Shown: positions 36,374 through 46,179, numbered from the stretch's first letter. The stretch: DNA of 64,000 nucleotides from Anaerolineaceae bacterium (GCA_016124855.1 WGMX01000028.1:1-64000); one strand, 5' to 3'. The notes: generated by a model from the letters alone, not told the origin. A program made the numbers and translations.

Positions 36374-39300
36374 TTGTCTCAAACGTCTCTCGATTTCCTA
36401 AACCTGTTCACCAAATCACCCGGTGATTTAATCTTTTTCCTGTTAGCCATTGCCCTTACTCAAGCAGGCCTGTTTATGGCATTAGGCGAGCGTTTTAGAA
36501 AACCTCAAAACCGCCCTGCTGGCCGTTACATGATTGCCATGCTGGGTGCATTAGCAGCATGGGTTGTTGTCATGTTGGGCGCACTCTACAGTGTAGTAAC
36601 CAATCAAAATATCAGCGCAATATTGCCTCCCCTAGAGCGGGTATGCACTTTAGCCATAATTTTGCTAATCGGCTGGGCATTCTTTACGGGAGAGGATGAA
36701 CGCTGGAGTCGTGCGGCGAATATTGCCCTGCTGCTGCTGCTCATAACTGCCCTCGTTGCCTACATTGGCACAGGCCTTCAATGGACAAATCAATTTGACT
36801 ATACGAACTTCAATCTCAGCGTATATGGTGTTGCATGGACGTTCACGACATTCGTAGTCAGCATCTTTGGTTTGATAGTGGTTGCCATATCTTTCCGACG
36901 AATAAGTGATGCGCCGCTTAAATTGTTGTTTTTTACCTTACTGATTTTAGGCTACGGAATCACGCTGCTCCAGATTAATCAACTAAGCATTTTAGGCAAT
37001 TATGCCGGTACAGCGCGTTTGTCATTATTCGCCGCGCTTGCGATAGTACCAGTACTGATTTACCGGATGGTAATGCAACACCTACAGACTGAGCTCAATA
37101 ATTCCGAGCAGTCGGCGCTGCGAAACAGCATTCTGCCAGCAATTGCACGACCAAAAGACACATCATCAAACAGTGATGCCCTCATCAGCACATCACTTTC
37201 GCCCATTGTCTCTCCAGCCCAGCGGGATTCAATTCAACTGCTCAAAATTCTGGGCATAATATTAGAAGATGCCGCGCCGAGCAGCATCCCCGAGAAAATA
37301 ATTGGCGCCGTGCTTGACAGCCTGAAAGCTGACATCGGCGCAATTCTGAACTTGCAAGATGCCAACTACGCTGATCTGGCAAACGCGTACGATAAATCCA
37401 TGAAACGCCGTATCGCAGGCATGTCGATCAACCTTGATAACCAACCAACTTTGGTCAACGCTATTGAACGCCGTTCTCAACGCCCCCTGTATACTGACCG
37501 CAATACCAACGAGCTTCGTGATCTGTATAACCGTCTCGATGTTGAGCAAACAGGCCCGGCTTATTTCCAACCGCTAACACGCGGCAAGGATTTAGTCGGC
37601 GTATTACTCGTTGCTAATCCCTATTCACAACGAGAACTTGACGAAGGTGAGCGTGAACTGCTAAAAGGAATCGGCATTATAGCCGGAAATCTATTAGGAC
37701 TCAGTTATGCCGCACGCGATGCCGGACTAAAAGCGGAAGAGCGCGCCATTCAGGCATTGGTACAAGGTATACCCCTTGACCAGATGAACGATAGTAGTGT
37801 TCTTGCTGCGCGCCAAGAGATGCAAAGTAATCTTCAAGCGTCACGGGAACAGATAACCGATCTTACGCGACAGATTTCACAACTAAAAATCGAACTCGAT
37901 GCGGAACGAAATCGCATAACCACTTCGCTTGGTGATACTGAAGAAGGCATGTCAGTGTCGCAGCGTATTCTTACACTTACTGACGAGCAGCAAAATCTTC
38001 GCACCGAAAGGGAAAACCTTCTCGCCCGATTGCAAGAGGCAGAAACCGCTCTGGCCGGCGCAACAGCAAACAGTAACGAGTCTGTATACAAGCATATGGT
38101 TGAGGTACTCCGCCGCGAAAAAGAAGAATTGGTCACGCAGCGCAATACCTTGCAAAATCAACTCACTCAAATGCGAAGTGCTGACCAACAGATAAACCCC
38201 GCACAGGCAATGGAAACTGTTGCAGAGCGCATCAATGTAGACAATTCACGCATGGTTGCTGAACGCGACGAATTGCAAGGGAAACTCAGCGATATATCTG
38301 CACAGTTGCAAGCCCTCGGCATCGAACAAAGCACAACCGGCATGGCGCAGTTAATAACACAACTCATCGAGCAGCGCACGGTGCTTAACCAGAGAATTGA
38401 CGCCCTCGCTTTAGAACGTAACGCGCTCTTAAACGAGAGGGTGCAGCACGAAGACTCAATAAAGCGTGAAAAAGAACGGGCTGCACGCATTCAAGCGCTT
38501 GAAACCGAAATGCGAAACTTGGCCTCTGACCGCGAGGCGTTAACAATAGAACGTGACCAAATCCGCGGCGAACGAGACGAACTGGCCAGCAAACAGGACG
38601 CTATCAAACAAAACCGTGCGCGTTTATTGGCGGAGGCATCCGGCTACCAATTGGAACTGGCTGAGGCACATCAGGATCAAGCCAAGCTTCGCCTTCAACT
38701 TCAAGTTCTTTCAAATGAGAAAAGCGATCTTATCAGTCGCCAGAATCATCTTATGGCAGAAAAGCAGTCGCTCCAAGCCGAGCGCGATGCGTTATTGGCC
38801 CAATCCGGAACGCAACCTGCCAGTGCAAACCAGCCCGCCAAAGATGAACACATTGCCTCACTCACAAGGATGATTGACGAACTTTCGGAGCAGCGAAACC
38901 AGCTTGAAAGCGAGTTGAACGAAACTCGCGCAGCACTCGCTGAGGCGCAAAGTAAATTCACTCGATACAATTTTACCAGTGAACATCAACCCGTTACAGA
39001 ACCGAACGACGATAATCCAGAGCGTGAATCCGACTTGACTTTGAATGTCATCCAAGAATTCAGAACCCCGCTCACTTCCATCATGGGCTATATTGACCTG
39101 CTCATGGATGAATCGGCAGGCATTCTTGGCGAAATGCAGCGAAAGTTCTTACAGCGGGTTGCAGCAAACGTAACACGACTGTCGTCTATTACAGATGATT
39201 TAACGCGTATTACTGCAATGGACAGCAGTCGTCTGGTATTAGTCCCGCGCCCTGTCAATGTCGTCAATCTGATCGAAGACACGATCAGCAATTCAACATA

Positions 39301-39763
39301 TCAATTCCGCGAAAAAGGGCTAACCGTTCACCTCAACCTTGACGATAATCTCCCTACTGTGGAAGCAGATCAAGATGCTATCTCCCAAGTCATCGGGCAG
39401 ATTCTCACAAATGCTTATTTGGTTTCCCCGCCGGATAGCCAAATTACCGTCACCGCTCATCGTCAAGAAGTGAAGTTATCGACTAACGGCAATCTCGCAG
39501 CGCCCACGGACTGCATCTTAGTTTCCGTAGAAGATCGTGGTGGCGGAATACCTCCCGAAGAACTCGCGCGAGTGTTTTCACGGAAATACAAAGCTCAAAA
39601 CCCGGTCATTAACGGATTGGGAGACAACGGTGTAGCGCTTTCCATTGCTAAAACGTTAGTGGAAGCTCATGGTGGCGGCTTATGGGTTGAAACTCGCCCA
39701 AGCATCGGAAGCATCTTTTATTTCGCGCTTCCTATCGCGAGTATGCTTGAGCCTCAAGGATAA
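36374..39763 (+). CDS. large membrane sensor with GAF, long coiled coil and degenerate histidine kinase
   Basis: 1129 residues from a TTG start at 36374 with CAGGG upstream; no ATG lies close. About seven transmembrane helices span residues 15-235. A GAF-like domain follows at about 290-450, then a long charged coiled coil (about 455-880) rich in Glu, Gln and Arg heptads. The C-terminal HisKA/HATPase part has VIQEFRTPLTSI where kinases have SHELRTPL: the phospho-acceptor histidine is Gln894. The HATPase motifs are partly altered (LTNAYLVSP for the N box, EDRGGGIPPEEL, GDNGVALSIAK). It is therefore probably a pseudo-kinase that senses and scaffolds. The LysM gene begins four bases after its stop. 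Confidence 0.82.
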   Translation: MSQTSLDFLNLFTKSPGDLIFFLLAIALTQAGLFMALGERFRKPQNRPAGRYMIAMLGALAAWVVVMLGALYSVVTNQNISAILPPLERVCTLAIILLIGWAFFTGEDERWSRAANIALLLLLITALVAYIGTGLQWTNQFDYTNFNLSVYGVAWTFTTFVVSIFGLIVVAISFRRISDAPLKLLFFTLLILGYGITLLQINQLSILGNYAGTARLSLFAALAIVPVLIYRMVMQHLQTELNNSEQSALRNSILPAIARPKDTSSNSDALISTSLSPIVSPAQRDSIQLLKILGIILEDAAPSSIPEKIIGAVLDSLKADIGAILNLQDANYADLANAYDKSMKRRIAGMSINLDNQPTLVNAIERRSQRPLYTDRNTNELRDLYNRLDVEQTGPAYFQPLTRGKDLVGVLLVANPYSQRELDEGERELLKGIGIIAGNLLGLSYAARDAGLKAEERAIQALVQGIPLDQMNDSSVLAARQEMQSNLQASREQITDLTRQISQLKIELDAERNRITTSLGDTEEGMSVSQRILTLTDEQQNLRTERENLLARLQEAETALAGATANSNESVYKHMVEVLRREKEELVTQRNTLQNQLTQMRSADQQINPAQAMETVAERINVDNSRMVAERDELQGKLSDISAQLQALGIEQSTTGMAQLITQLIEQRTVLNQRIDALALERNALLNERVQHEDSIKREKERAARIQALETEMRNLASDREALTIERDQIRGERDELASKQDAIKQNRARLLAEASGYQLELAEAHQDQAKLRLQLQVLSNEKSDLISRQNHLMAEKQSLQAERDALLAQSGTQPASANQPAKDEHIASLTRMIDELSEQRNQLESELNETRAALAEAQSKFTRYNFTSEHQPVTEPNDDNPERESDLTLNVIQEFRTPLTSIMGYIDLLMDESAGILGEMQRKFLQRVAANVTRLSSITDDLTRITAMDSSRLVLVPRPVNVVNLIEDTISNSTYQFREKGLTVHLNLDDNLPTVEADQDAISQVIGQILTNAYLVSPPDSQITVTAHRQEVKLSTNGNLAAPTDCILVSVEDRGGGIPPEELARVFSRKYKAQNPVINGLGDNGVALSIAKTLVEAHGGGLWVETRPSIGSIFYFALPIASMLEPQG

Positions 39764-39766
39764 AAC

Positions 39767-41209
39767 ATGCAACGTGACATCGGAAATGAGTTCATTGTAG
39801 CTATCATCGCAGTTGGAGTATTGGCATTTGCAGTTGCATTCGCAATTATTCTGTCGCTCTCGGGAGGCGCAGGGCAAGCCGCAACACCTACCCCACAGCC
39901 GTCAGCTGTCATTGCTCAGGTTGAGACGCAAATGACCGCAACGTTACAAGTATCAGCCATGTTTACAGAGATGGCAACGCAAACGGCAGACGCTCAAGTT
40001 CCGACAGTAATTGTTCAAGATCCAACAGTGATCGCTCAGGTTGAAACACTGAGCAATACAATCGCCACGACTATCGACCCAACGACTGAAGTCCCTACTG
40101 AAAATACTGCGACCGTCGCTCCCACAAAGACAACGGTAGTGATTTCAGTTACTCCACCCTTAGCCGCCACTGCAACGGTCCAGCCGAACAAAACACTGCA
40201 ACCACCCACCAAAGTGCCAACAGATTTACCAACAGCAACCTTGGTCCCGCCTACCACTACGGTCAAACCGAGTGCAACCGTGATTCCGGCATCCTTTACG
40301 CCGCGTCCTCAAAGCGCTGCCATCGTACCTAGCGCGACTATTCAACCAAATGTCACACAAAAACCATCTGCAACAGCCACGCTGCGCCCGACATTAACCA
40401 GTACAATGCGTCCTACAAATACTCCTTTACCAACCGCAACACGAATTCAGGCAACAGCGACTCATCCACCGACAATCAAACCATCGGCAACGGCTACTTT
40501 GCTCCCGACGTTGACCAGTACACTACGTCCATCATTGACTTTCACACCGGTTCCAAGCGCGACTGCTACCGCAACAAAATTGCCAACCAGCACACCTCAG
40601 CCTACCTTAACCCCAACTAACAAACCGACTTCGACACCCGTTCCAGAATCCTTTACTCCGACTCTTAGTCCTACTGCAACTGTTACAGGTACGACGGCAC
40701 CTTGTACGATTCCATCCGATTGGGTTAGCTATACCGTGCGACGCGGTGATTCACTTGTAAAAATTGCTCAATCTACAAATACGACGGTGGAAATTCTACA
40801 AGCCGCCAATTGCCTAGCAAACATCAACAGCATTAAAGTAGGTCAAATATTATATGTACCCGGTCAAGCAGGCTCTGGACCAGCAACATCCTACAAAGCC
40901 GAAGGCTGCACCGATCTCGGCGCACAGTTGACTAGCCCAACGGTTGGTCAAATCGTAAGTGGCATTATCAAAGTTGAAGGTTCGGCAACAAGCAGCAGCT
41001 TTGCCTTTTATAAGCTGGAAATCCGTCCGGACAGTGGTACGGCTTATACTCTGTATAACAGCTATATTAAGCCCGTCACTCAAGGCGTTCTCGGAGAAAT
41101 CGACACCCACATTTTCAGTCCGGGATTATACTGGCTCAAACTGACGCTAGTCACGCAATCGGGAGCAGCGGGTGCATCATGTGCTGTGCCAATTCTAATC
41201 GCGCAGTAG
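39767..41209 (+). CDS. membrane-anchored LysM protein with Thr/Pro-rich stalk
   Basis: 480 residues. One N-terminal transmembrane helix (about 9-32) is followed by a Thr/Pro/Ala-rich, low-complexity stalk of about 270 residues with repeated PTxTP, TATxxPT units. A LysM domain sits at about residues 320-365 (YTVRRGDSLVKIAQSTNTT, GQILYVPG), binding peptidoglycan N-acetylglucosamine. The last 100 residues form a beta domain with an Ig-like look (KVEGSATSSSFAFYKLEIRP). The protein should reach from the membrane across the wall. It starts four bases after the pseudo-kinase gene, so the two form an operon. Confidence 0.87.
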   Translation: MQRDIGNEFIVAIIAVGVLAFAVAFAIILSLSGGAGQAATPTPQPSAVIAQVETQMTATLQVSAMFTEMATQTADAQVPTVIVQDPTVIAQVETLSNTIATTIDPTTEVPTENTATVAPTKTTVVISVTPPLAATATVQPNKTLQPPTKVPTDLPTATLVPPTTTVKPSATVIPASFTPRPQSAAIVPSATIQPNVTQKPSATATLRPTLTSTMRPTNTPLPTATRIQATATHPPTIKPSATATLLPTLTSTLRPSLTFTPVPSATATATKLPTSTPQPTLTPTNKPTSTPVPESFTPTLSPTATVTGTTAPCTIPSDWVSYTVRRGDSLVKIAQSTNTTVEILQAANCLANINSIKVGQILYVPGQAGSGPATSYKAEGCTDLGAQLTSPTVGQIVSGIIKVEGSATSSSFAFYKLEIRPDSGTAYTLYNSYIKPVTQGVLGEIDTHIFSPGLYWLKLTLVTQSGAAGASCAVPILIAQ

Positions 41210-41219
41210 ATAGAATAGG

Positions 41220-42239
41220 TTAGGCTGTAACCTCGTTGACATAAACGACTCGCCCTTCTTGTTGTGATCGTGTTGCGGCGAGTCCAATCTGCAATGCGGC
41301 CCGTGCATCCTTTTGCGTTATGCTAGGCATTTTGTCATCACGCAAACATGCTACAAAATGAGCGATCTGCGCCGTATAAGCTGGCCCGAATCGCTGGGGG
41401 AAATGGGGGACAATATCATGACGAGCACCCTCAGGCGTTAAGATGAGAAGCGGCGTTTCTTGCAGATAGCCGATTTGCAAAGCGCCTTTGGTTCCAATAA
41501 TATTGGTTTGGATATCATAGCCGTAGTTGGCCGTTCGGCTGACTTCTACATTGCCCAATCCGCCACCTTCAAAGCGGATGTTTATCATCGCATTATCCAC
41601 ATCGCCAACGGTCTCCAATTCCGGGTAAACGAGCGATGCCACCTCAGTATATACCCGTTGTACCTCATCCCCCATCAACCAGCGCAGCAAATCAAAATCA
41701 TGGATTGCCATATCGAGGATAAGACCGCCGCTGACCGCCGGGTTGGCATATTCGAGGCTGGTACGAAATGGATCACGTCCGATGGAACGAATAACTACCG
41801 GATCACCAATTGCGCCTGCGACGATACGCTCTTTTGCGGTCGCGTATCCTGAATCAAAACGGCGCATAAAACCCACTTGAAACATGACGTGTGCTTTTTC
41901 AACTGCGGCGATCATTTCATCCGTTGCGCTCAATGTTAAAGCGGTTGGCTTTTCGCAAAAAATGGCTTTCCCTGCCTTTGCCGCTGCAATCACGACTTCA
42001 CGATGGGTGCTGGTCGGTGTCGCAACAATCACTGCTTGCACATTGGGGTTAGCGAGCAAATCGTGATAATCGGTATAAGTTTTGGCATTACCGACCTGAG
42101 CAGCAAATGCCTTCAAAACTGCTTCGCGCATATCGGCTACCGCAACCAAGTTTCCATCGGCGAGCTGTCCAGCAGAAAAAGTTGCGTATACCTGCCCCAT
42201 GCGTCCTAAACCAATTACGCCAATTCCAATTTTCGCCAT
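41220..42239 (-). CDS. Gfo/Idh/MocA-family NAD(P)-dependent oxidoreductase (IolG-like)
   Basis: 339 residues from the ATG at 42239, which has an AAGGGT ribosome binding site; the open frame continues 33 codons further upstream without support. The Rossmann motif is GVIGLGRMGQVYA (residues 6-18), the catalytic lysine lies in FCEKPTAL, and the block DMAIHDFDLLRWLMG matches inositol 2-dehydrogenase and related sugar dehydrogenases. The exact substrate, inositol or another polyol, is not determined by sequence. It stands alone, convergent with the LysM gene. Confidence 0.9.
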   Translation of the reverse strand: MAKIGIGVIGLGRMGQVYATFSAGQLADGNLVAVADMREAVLKAFAAQVGNAKTYTDYHDLLANPNVQAVIVATPTSTHREVVIAAAKAGKAIFCEKPTALTLSATDEMIAAVEKAHVMFQVGFMRRFDSGYATAKERIVAGAIGDPVVIRSIGRDPFRTSLEYANPAVSGGLILDMAIHDFDLLRWLMGDEVQRVYTEVASLVYPELETVGDVDNAMINIRFEGGGLGNVEVSRTANYGYDIQTNIIGTKGALQIGYLQETPLLILTPEGARHDIVPHFPQRFGPAYTAQIAHFVACLRDDKMPSITQKDARAALQIGLAATRSQQEGRVVYVNEVTA

Positions 42240-42881
42240 AAATTTACCCTTGTCGAGAAATAATAATTTCCAGATACCTATGTGTGGAAATGTTAGCACG
42301 GACAAGTCGCGTAACCAAACATCCAGCCAAACTTCCATCGTTTGTCGCTCACTTTTCCTTACAAACTATTTTCTAACAACTTGTCAACCTCAACCCCTCG
42401 ACTTTTCACTCAAACCGGTTAGTAAACTCGTCGCGAAAAAGTTACATTTTGGTCACCCTTTCGCCCCCGTTTTCTGCTATTCTGTATATAACCCTTTGCG
42501 CCTAAAGTCATGGTGGCTCTGTGCTATATCTCTTCTCTGGGTGTGTTTGCGTCTTTGCCATTTTGCGATCTAGCATAAGTTATTTACTTATGCATTTTCA
42601 GCGGCTTGCTCTCGGGCATTCGCTGCAACGTCACAACAATATGCACGCGGCAGATATAGGTGGATAATCCGCTGCACTCACGTCATTTCAGCGGATTTAG
42701 GCGGCTTTCCCGCTGTGCAAATATGTCAATTCAGCGGATATACAGGGGTGTCCCGCCTATCATGTCAGCGGATGTAATGCAAAATCTGCAACGCGGGTGT
42801 AGAGAATTTCAGCTATACCCTCCGCGCCCATCAAAACCCGTTCGCGTTTTCTAACTCGCCGGCTAATTCAACAATTAGGTC
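42240..42881. other. 0.64 kb intergenic region with short repeated motifs
   Basis: No gene is convincing here. It must hold the promoter of the oxidoreductase gene (minus strand) and the end of the liv transcript. From 42490 to 42570 the plus strand reads CCTTTGCGCC...CTCTGTGC...TTTGCGTCTTTGCC, which looks like a degenerate low-complexity repeat. A near-palindrome of eight-base arms, GCATAAGT and ACTTATGC, is at 42573-42593. CAGCGG copies follow at 42599, 42689, 42732 and 42766, with one inverted CCGCTG copy at 42669. Confidence 0.5.
42573..42593. repeat. inverted repeat GCATAAGT/ACTTATGC
   Basis: Eight-base perfect arms around a five-base centre TATTT. It could be a hairpin at the end of the liv transcript or a protein-binding site. 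No T-run follows on the minus strand. Confidence 0.4.
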
Positions 42882-43589
42882 TTAGCCCAAATAGGCGGAG
42901 ACAATCCGGGGATCATTCTGAAGGTCGGATGCTTTTCCCTGATGGACAACCGAACCGATTTCCAGCACATAAGCATAATCCGCTATTTGGAGTGCTTTAC
43001 GGGCATTTTGTTCAACCAACAATATCGGAATACCCTTCGCTTTAATATCGGCAATTATCTTAAATATTTCGTTAATGAGCATAGGAGCCAAGCCCATGCT
43101 CGGTTCATCGAGCATTATGAGGCGTGGCCGGGTCATCAACGCACGGCCTACAGCTAACATCTGTTGTTCGCCACCGCTAAGTGATCCGGCTTTTTGATTA
43201 AGCCGGTCTCTCAAGCGAGTAAAACGCTCAAAAATATTCTCTAAGTCCTGTTCCACAGCAGCACGATCTTTGCGCAGGTAAGCGCCCAACTGCAAATTCT
43301 CCAATACTGTCATCGTTGAAACAATTTGCCGCCCTTCTGGTACCTGTACGAGGCCAAGTCCTGTTATGCGGTCACTGCGCCAACCGGTAATGTCTTTACC
43401 ATCGAACACAATTCGCCCTTGAGTGGGTTTCAATAAACCGCTAATACTGTTTAGAGTTGTTGTTTTGCCCGCGCCATTAGCACCAATTAGGCTCACAACC
43501 TGCCCTGCCTCAACGTTGAAACTAACACCATGGAGCGCTTTGATCGAGCCATAACGAGTATATAAGTCGTGGACTTCAAGCAGCGCCAT
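42882..43589 (-). CDS. livF: branched-chain amino acid ABC transporter ATP-binding protein LivF
   Basis: 235 residues. Walker A is GANGAGKTTT, the ABC signature is SLSGGEQQMLAVGRALM, and Walker B is RLIMLDEPSMGLAP, the exact form seen in LivF. It powers import through LivHM together with LivG. Its start lies 14 bases inside the livG gene, so translation is coupled. It is the last gene of the minus-strand liv operon. Confidence 0.96.
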   Translation of the reverse strand: MALLEVHDLYTRYGSIKALHGVSFNVEAGQVVSLIGANGAGKTTTLNSISGLLKPTQGRIVFDGKDITGWRSDRITGLGLVQVPEGRQIVSTMTVLENLQLGAYLRKDRAAVEQDLENIFERFTRLRDRLNQKAGSLSGGEQQMLAVGRALMTRPRLIMLDEPSMGLAPMLINEIFKIIADIKAKGIPILLVEQNARKALQIADYAYVLEIGSVVHQGKASDLQNDPRIVSAYLG

Positions 43590-44343
43590 TTTCTTCTTGC
43601 CCTAAATAAGCCTCTATAACAATCGGGTTATTTCGTATTTCTTCCGGTGTTCCAAATGCAATAATCTCACCAAAACTCAAGACATAAATGGCATCACAAA
43701 CTTGATGAATAAGTGACATATCGTGTTCAATGACTAAAGTAGTCATACCCTCTCGTTTCAATTGGAGGATTTGCTCGCCAAGCAAGCGTGTTTCCACCGG
43801 ATTCATACCGGCTGCAGGCTCATCAAGCAGTAGAAGCGAAGGCTGAGTGGCTAGTGCTCGCGCCATTTCTAAGCGTCGTTGATCGCCATAGGGTAAACTT
43901 CCTGCACGGCTTTCGATGACTCCAGCCAACTGAAATCGATTGAGCCAGCGAACAGCATTTTCGCGCAAGGCACGTTCTTCCTGCCGAAAACGCGCGGAAA
44001 AAATCAGCGCATCAAGTATCGACGATTTTCCAAGTCGATGCTGACTAATTACCAAATTCTCCAATACGGTCATGTCACTAAACAAGCGAATGTTCTGGTA
44101 CGTTCGCGCAATACCCAACCGAGCAATCTGATGGGGTGGCATTTGTTCGATAGAGACTTCATTAAAGCGAATACTTCCGCTCGATGGATGATCAAGTCCA
44201 CTAATATCATTTATCAAGGTAGTCTTGCCCGCACCGTTTGGGCCAATCAAACCGATGATCTGATTTTTGGGAACACTCATTGTTACATCTTTGAGTGCTT
44301 GCAATCCGCCGAAGGAGCGCGAGACATTTTGGAGTTTAAGCAT
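43576..44343 (-). CDS. livG: branched-chain amino acid ABC transporter ATP-binding protein LivG
   Basis: 255 residues. Walker A is GPNGAGKTTL, the signature region is SLPYGDQRRLEMARAL (the LPYGxQRRLE form is diagnostic for LivG), and Walker B is LLLLDEPAAGMNP. The EHDMSLI switch block is present. It lies between livM (25-base gap) and livF (14-base overlap). With LivF it forms the ATPase pair for branched-chain amino acid or related substrate uptake. Confidence 0.96.
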   Translation of the reverse strand: MLKLQNVSRSFGGLQALKDVTMSVPKNQIIGLIGPNGAGKTTLINDISGLDHPSSGSIRFNEVSIEQMPPHQIARLGIARTYQNIRLFSDMTVLENLVISQHRLGKSSILDALIFSARFRQEERALRENAVRWLNRFQLAGVIESRAGSLPYGDQRRLEMARALATQPSLLLLDEPAAGMNPVETRLLGEQILQLKREGMTTLVIEHDMSLIHQVCDAIYVLSFGEIIAFGTPEEIRNNPIVIEAYLGQEENGAA

Positions 44344-44368
44344 TGTTTGATTATTAGTATGTCAATAA

Positions 44369-45295
44369 TTAAGCATTCACGTCACCAGAATTGACGCGTC
44401 TACGCACACTTCTAATGCGATTTAAGAGCCGTGACCACGGCATTGGATTCGCTAATCCTCCCGGCATATAAATAATAACAGCAAGCAAAATGATTCCATT
44501 TACGATTGTGCGATAATCTTTTAGGCCGCGCAATATTTCTGGCAATGCAGTCAGAACAAACCCACCAATAATCGGCCCGATCAAGGTAGTGGTTCCACCT
44601 AATACAGCAAATGTGAGTATTTCGACCGCTGCATTAAATCCATAGTCACCGGGGTCAATTGTACGCGTCAAATGGGCTTTTAATACGCCCGCCGCTGCCG
44701 CCAAAACCGCACTCAAAATGAATACGACATTTTTGGTGTAAACCACATTGATACCCATATTTGCAGCAGCCTGTTCATCCTGTCGAACTGCGGTCATCGC
44801 ACGCCCGAAACGTGAACGATGCAGGCGTGCAATCACATAACTGGCAACAATCAGGAATAAAATCAGATGCCATGTTTGTGTAATTTTGGGTATTCCGCTA
44901 ATCCCCAAAGCCCCCTGTGTCAGTTTGACATTTTGTCCAGTTAAAGTACTGGCAAAAGTATCAAAATTCAATATTATGATTCGAATCACTTCACCGAAAC
45001 CAATGGTTGCGATGGCAAGATAAATATCGCGCAGCTTTAACACGGGTAAACCGATGGGAACAGCGATTACACCCGCAAGCAGCATCCCGGCTAAAAGACC
45101 TAACCCAAGGGGCAACTGTAGATTCTGGGTAACAATGACCCCGGTATATGCGCCCACCGCCATAAAACCGGCATTCGCTAACGAGAACATGCCTGTATAG
45201 AGTGTAAGATAAACGCTAAGGCCAAGGATGGCATTAACCAACATAAACTGCAATACAGGCTCACTAATTCCAATGCTGCGTAAGAGTTCCATCAT
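44369..45295 (-). CDS. livM: branched-chain amino acid ABC transporter permease LivM
   Basis: 308 residues with about nine to ten hydrophobic segments. The conserved LivM stretch LRDIYLAIATIGFGEVIRI and GINVVYTKNVVFILSA, plus the cytoplasmic coupling region with RFGRAMTAVRQDEQAAANMGI, identify the family. It forms the channel with LivH. The ATG overlaps the livH stop by one base (TAATG at 45297-45293 on the minus strand), so the two permeases are made in step. Confidence 0.95.
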   Translation of the reverse strand: MMELLRSIGISEPVLQFMLVNAILGLSVYLTLYTGMFSLANAGFMAVGAYTGVIVTQNLQLPLGLGLLAGMLLAGVIAVPIGLPVLKLRDIYLAIATIGFGEVIRIIILNFDTFASTLTGQNVKLTQGALGISGIPKITQTWHLILFLIVASYVIARLHRSRFGRAMTAVRQDEQAAANMGINVVYTKNVVFILSAVLAAAAGVLKAHLTRTIDPGDYGFNAAVEILTFAVLGGTTTLIGPIIGGFVLTALPEILRGLKDYRTIVNGIILLAVIIYMPGGLANPMPWSRLLNRIRSVRRRVNSGDVNA

Positions 45296-46179
45296 TAGGC
45301 TCTATTCTGTTCTGATTGTCCCACAAGCCCCTGAGGCCGGAACAGCAAGATCAGAAACAAGAGAGCAAAGACAATCGCATCCCGATAATTGCTTCCGCCT
45401 GCAGCGATACTGAACGTCTCCAAGCCAGCGACTAAGAATCCGCCTATCACCGCACCCTTTATATTGCCGAGGCCACCGAGAACGATGACGGTCAGGCCCT
45501 TGAGGGAAACTGCATCCCCCATGAACGGTGTCATTGAGTTGTAGGCTAAACCATATAGCACGCCAGATGCGCCAGCTAGTGCACCTGCAAGAAAAAATGT
45601 AAGCTGAAAAATCCTCGAGGAATTAATTCCTAAAAGTCCCGCAACCCGTTCATTAAAGGCGACGGTTCGCATAGCTTGTCCCACGCGTGTTCGCATCACC
45701 AAATATTGGAGTAAGGCCATCAACACAATGGAAATAAGGAGAATAATTATTTGGATTGGAGTTACTCGAAATGGCAAACCTTGTATTGTTTCGGTCGGTA
45801 TGCTGCCCTGAGGAAAACGCTGCGGAGACGTTCCAAAAACAATTTGTGCAATATTGACCAATAAAATAGATGCGCCAATACTGCTTATCAACTGCGAAAT
45901 ACGGGGGGCATTGCGCCGACGTAAGGGCGCAAAGGCAATTACTTCTAACAAGACACCAATAGCTCCAGCGAGTACCATGGCAACCGGAATCGCGACCCAA
46001 ATAGGCAGCCCAAGTTTCGTGACGACTGCCAAACCAATAAACGCACCCCACATAAAGACAGCGCTATGTGCCAGATTTAGCACACCCAGTACACTAAATA
46101 CCAGAGCATAACCAAGCGCAAACAGACTGTAAACTCCGCCGAGCCAAATTGCGTTGACGAATTGTTGGGTAATATTCAT
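45295..46179 (-). CDS. livH: branched-chain amino acid ABC transporter permease LivH
   Basis: 294 residues, polytopic. The motif GYALVFSVLGVLNLAHSAVFMWGAF near the N-terminus and the coupling region TRVGQAMRTVAFNERVAGLLGI are diagnostic; the GLTVIVLGGLGNIKGAVIGGF block is also conserved. It pairs with LivM. A hairpin at 46249-46274 separates it from livK, which may reduce expression of the membrane and ATPase genes relative to the binding protein. Confidence 0.95.
   Translation of the reverse strand: MNITQQFVNAIWLGGVYSLFALGYALVFSVLGVLNLAHSAVFMWGAFIGLAVVTKLGLPIWVAIPVAMVLAGAIGVLLEVIAFAPLRRRNAPRISQLISSIGASILLVNIAQIVFGTSPQRFPQGSIPTETIQGLPFRVTPIQIIILLISIVLMALLQYLVMRTRVGQAMRTVAFNERVAGLLGINSSRIFQLTFFLAGALAGASGVLYGLAYNSMTPFMGDAVSLKGLTVIVLGGLGNIKGAVIGGFLVAGLETFSIAAGGSNYRDAIVFALLFLILLFRPQGLVGQSEQNRA

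Noticed and set aside
36374..39763. Calling this protein an active histidine kinase
   Set aside because: The phospho-acceptor His is Gln894 and nucleotide-binding motifs are altered.
39880..40700. Repeat-rich stretch that could be taken for a tandem DNA repeat or CRISPR array
   Set aside because: It is the Thr/Pro-rich stalk of the LysM protein. The units vary in length and sequence and no conserved spacer-repeat structure exists.
42598..42771. CRISPR array
   Set aside because: Motifs are only seven bases, unevenly spaced, with one inverted; no cas gene in the window.
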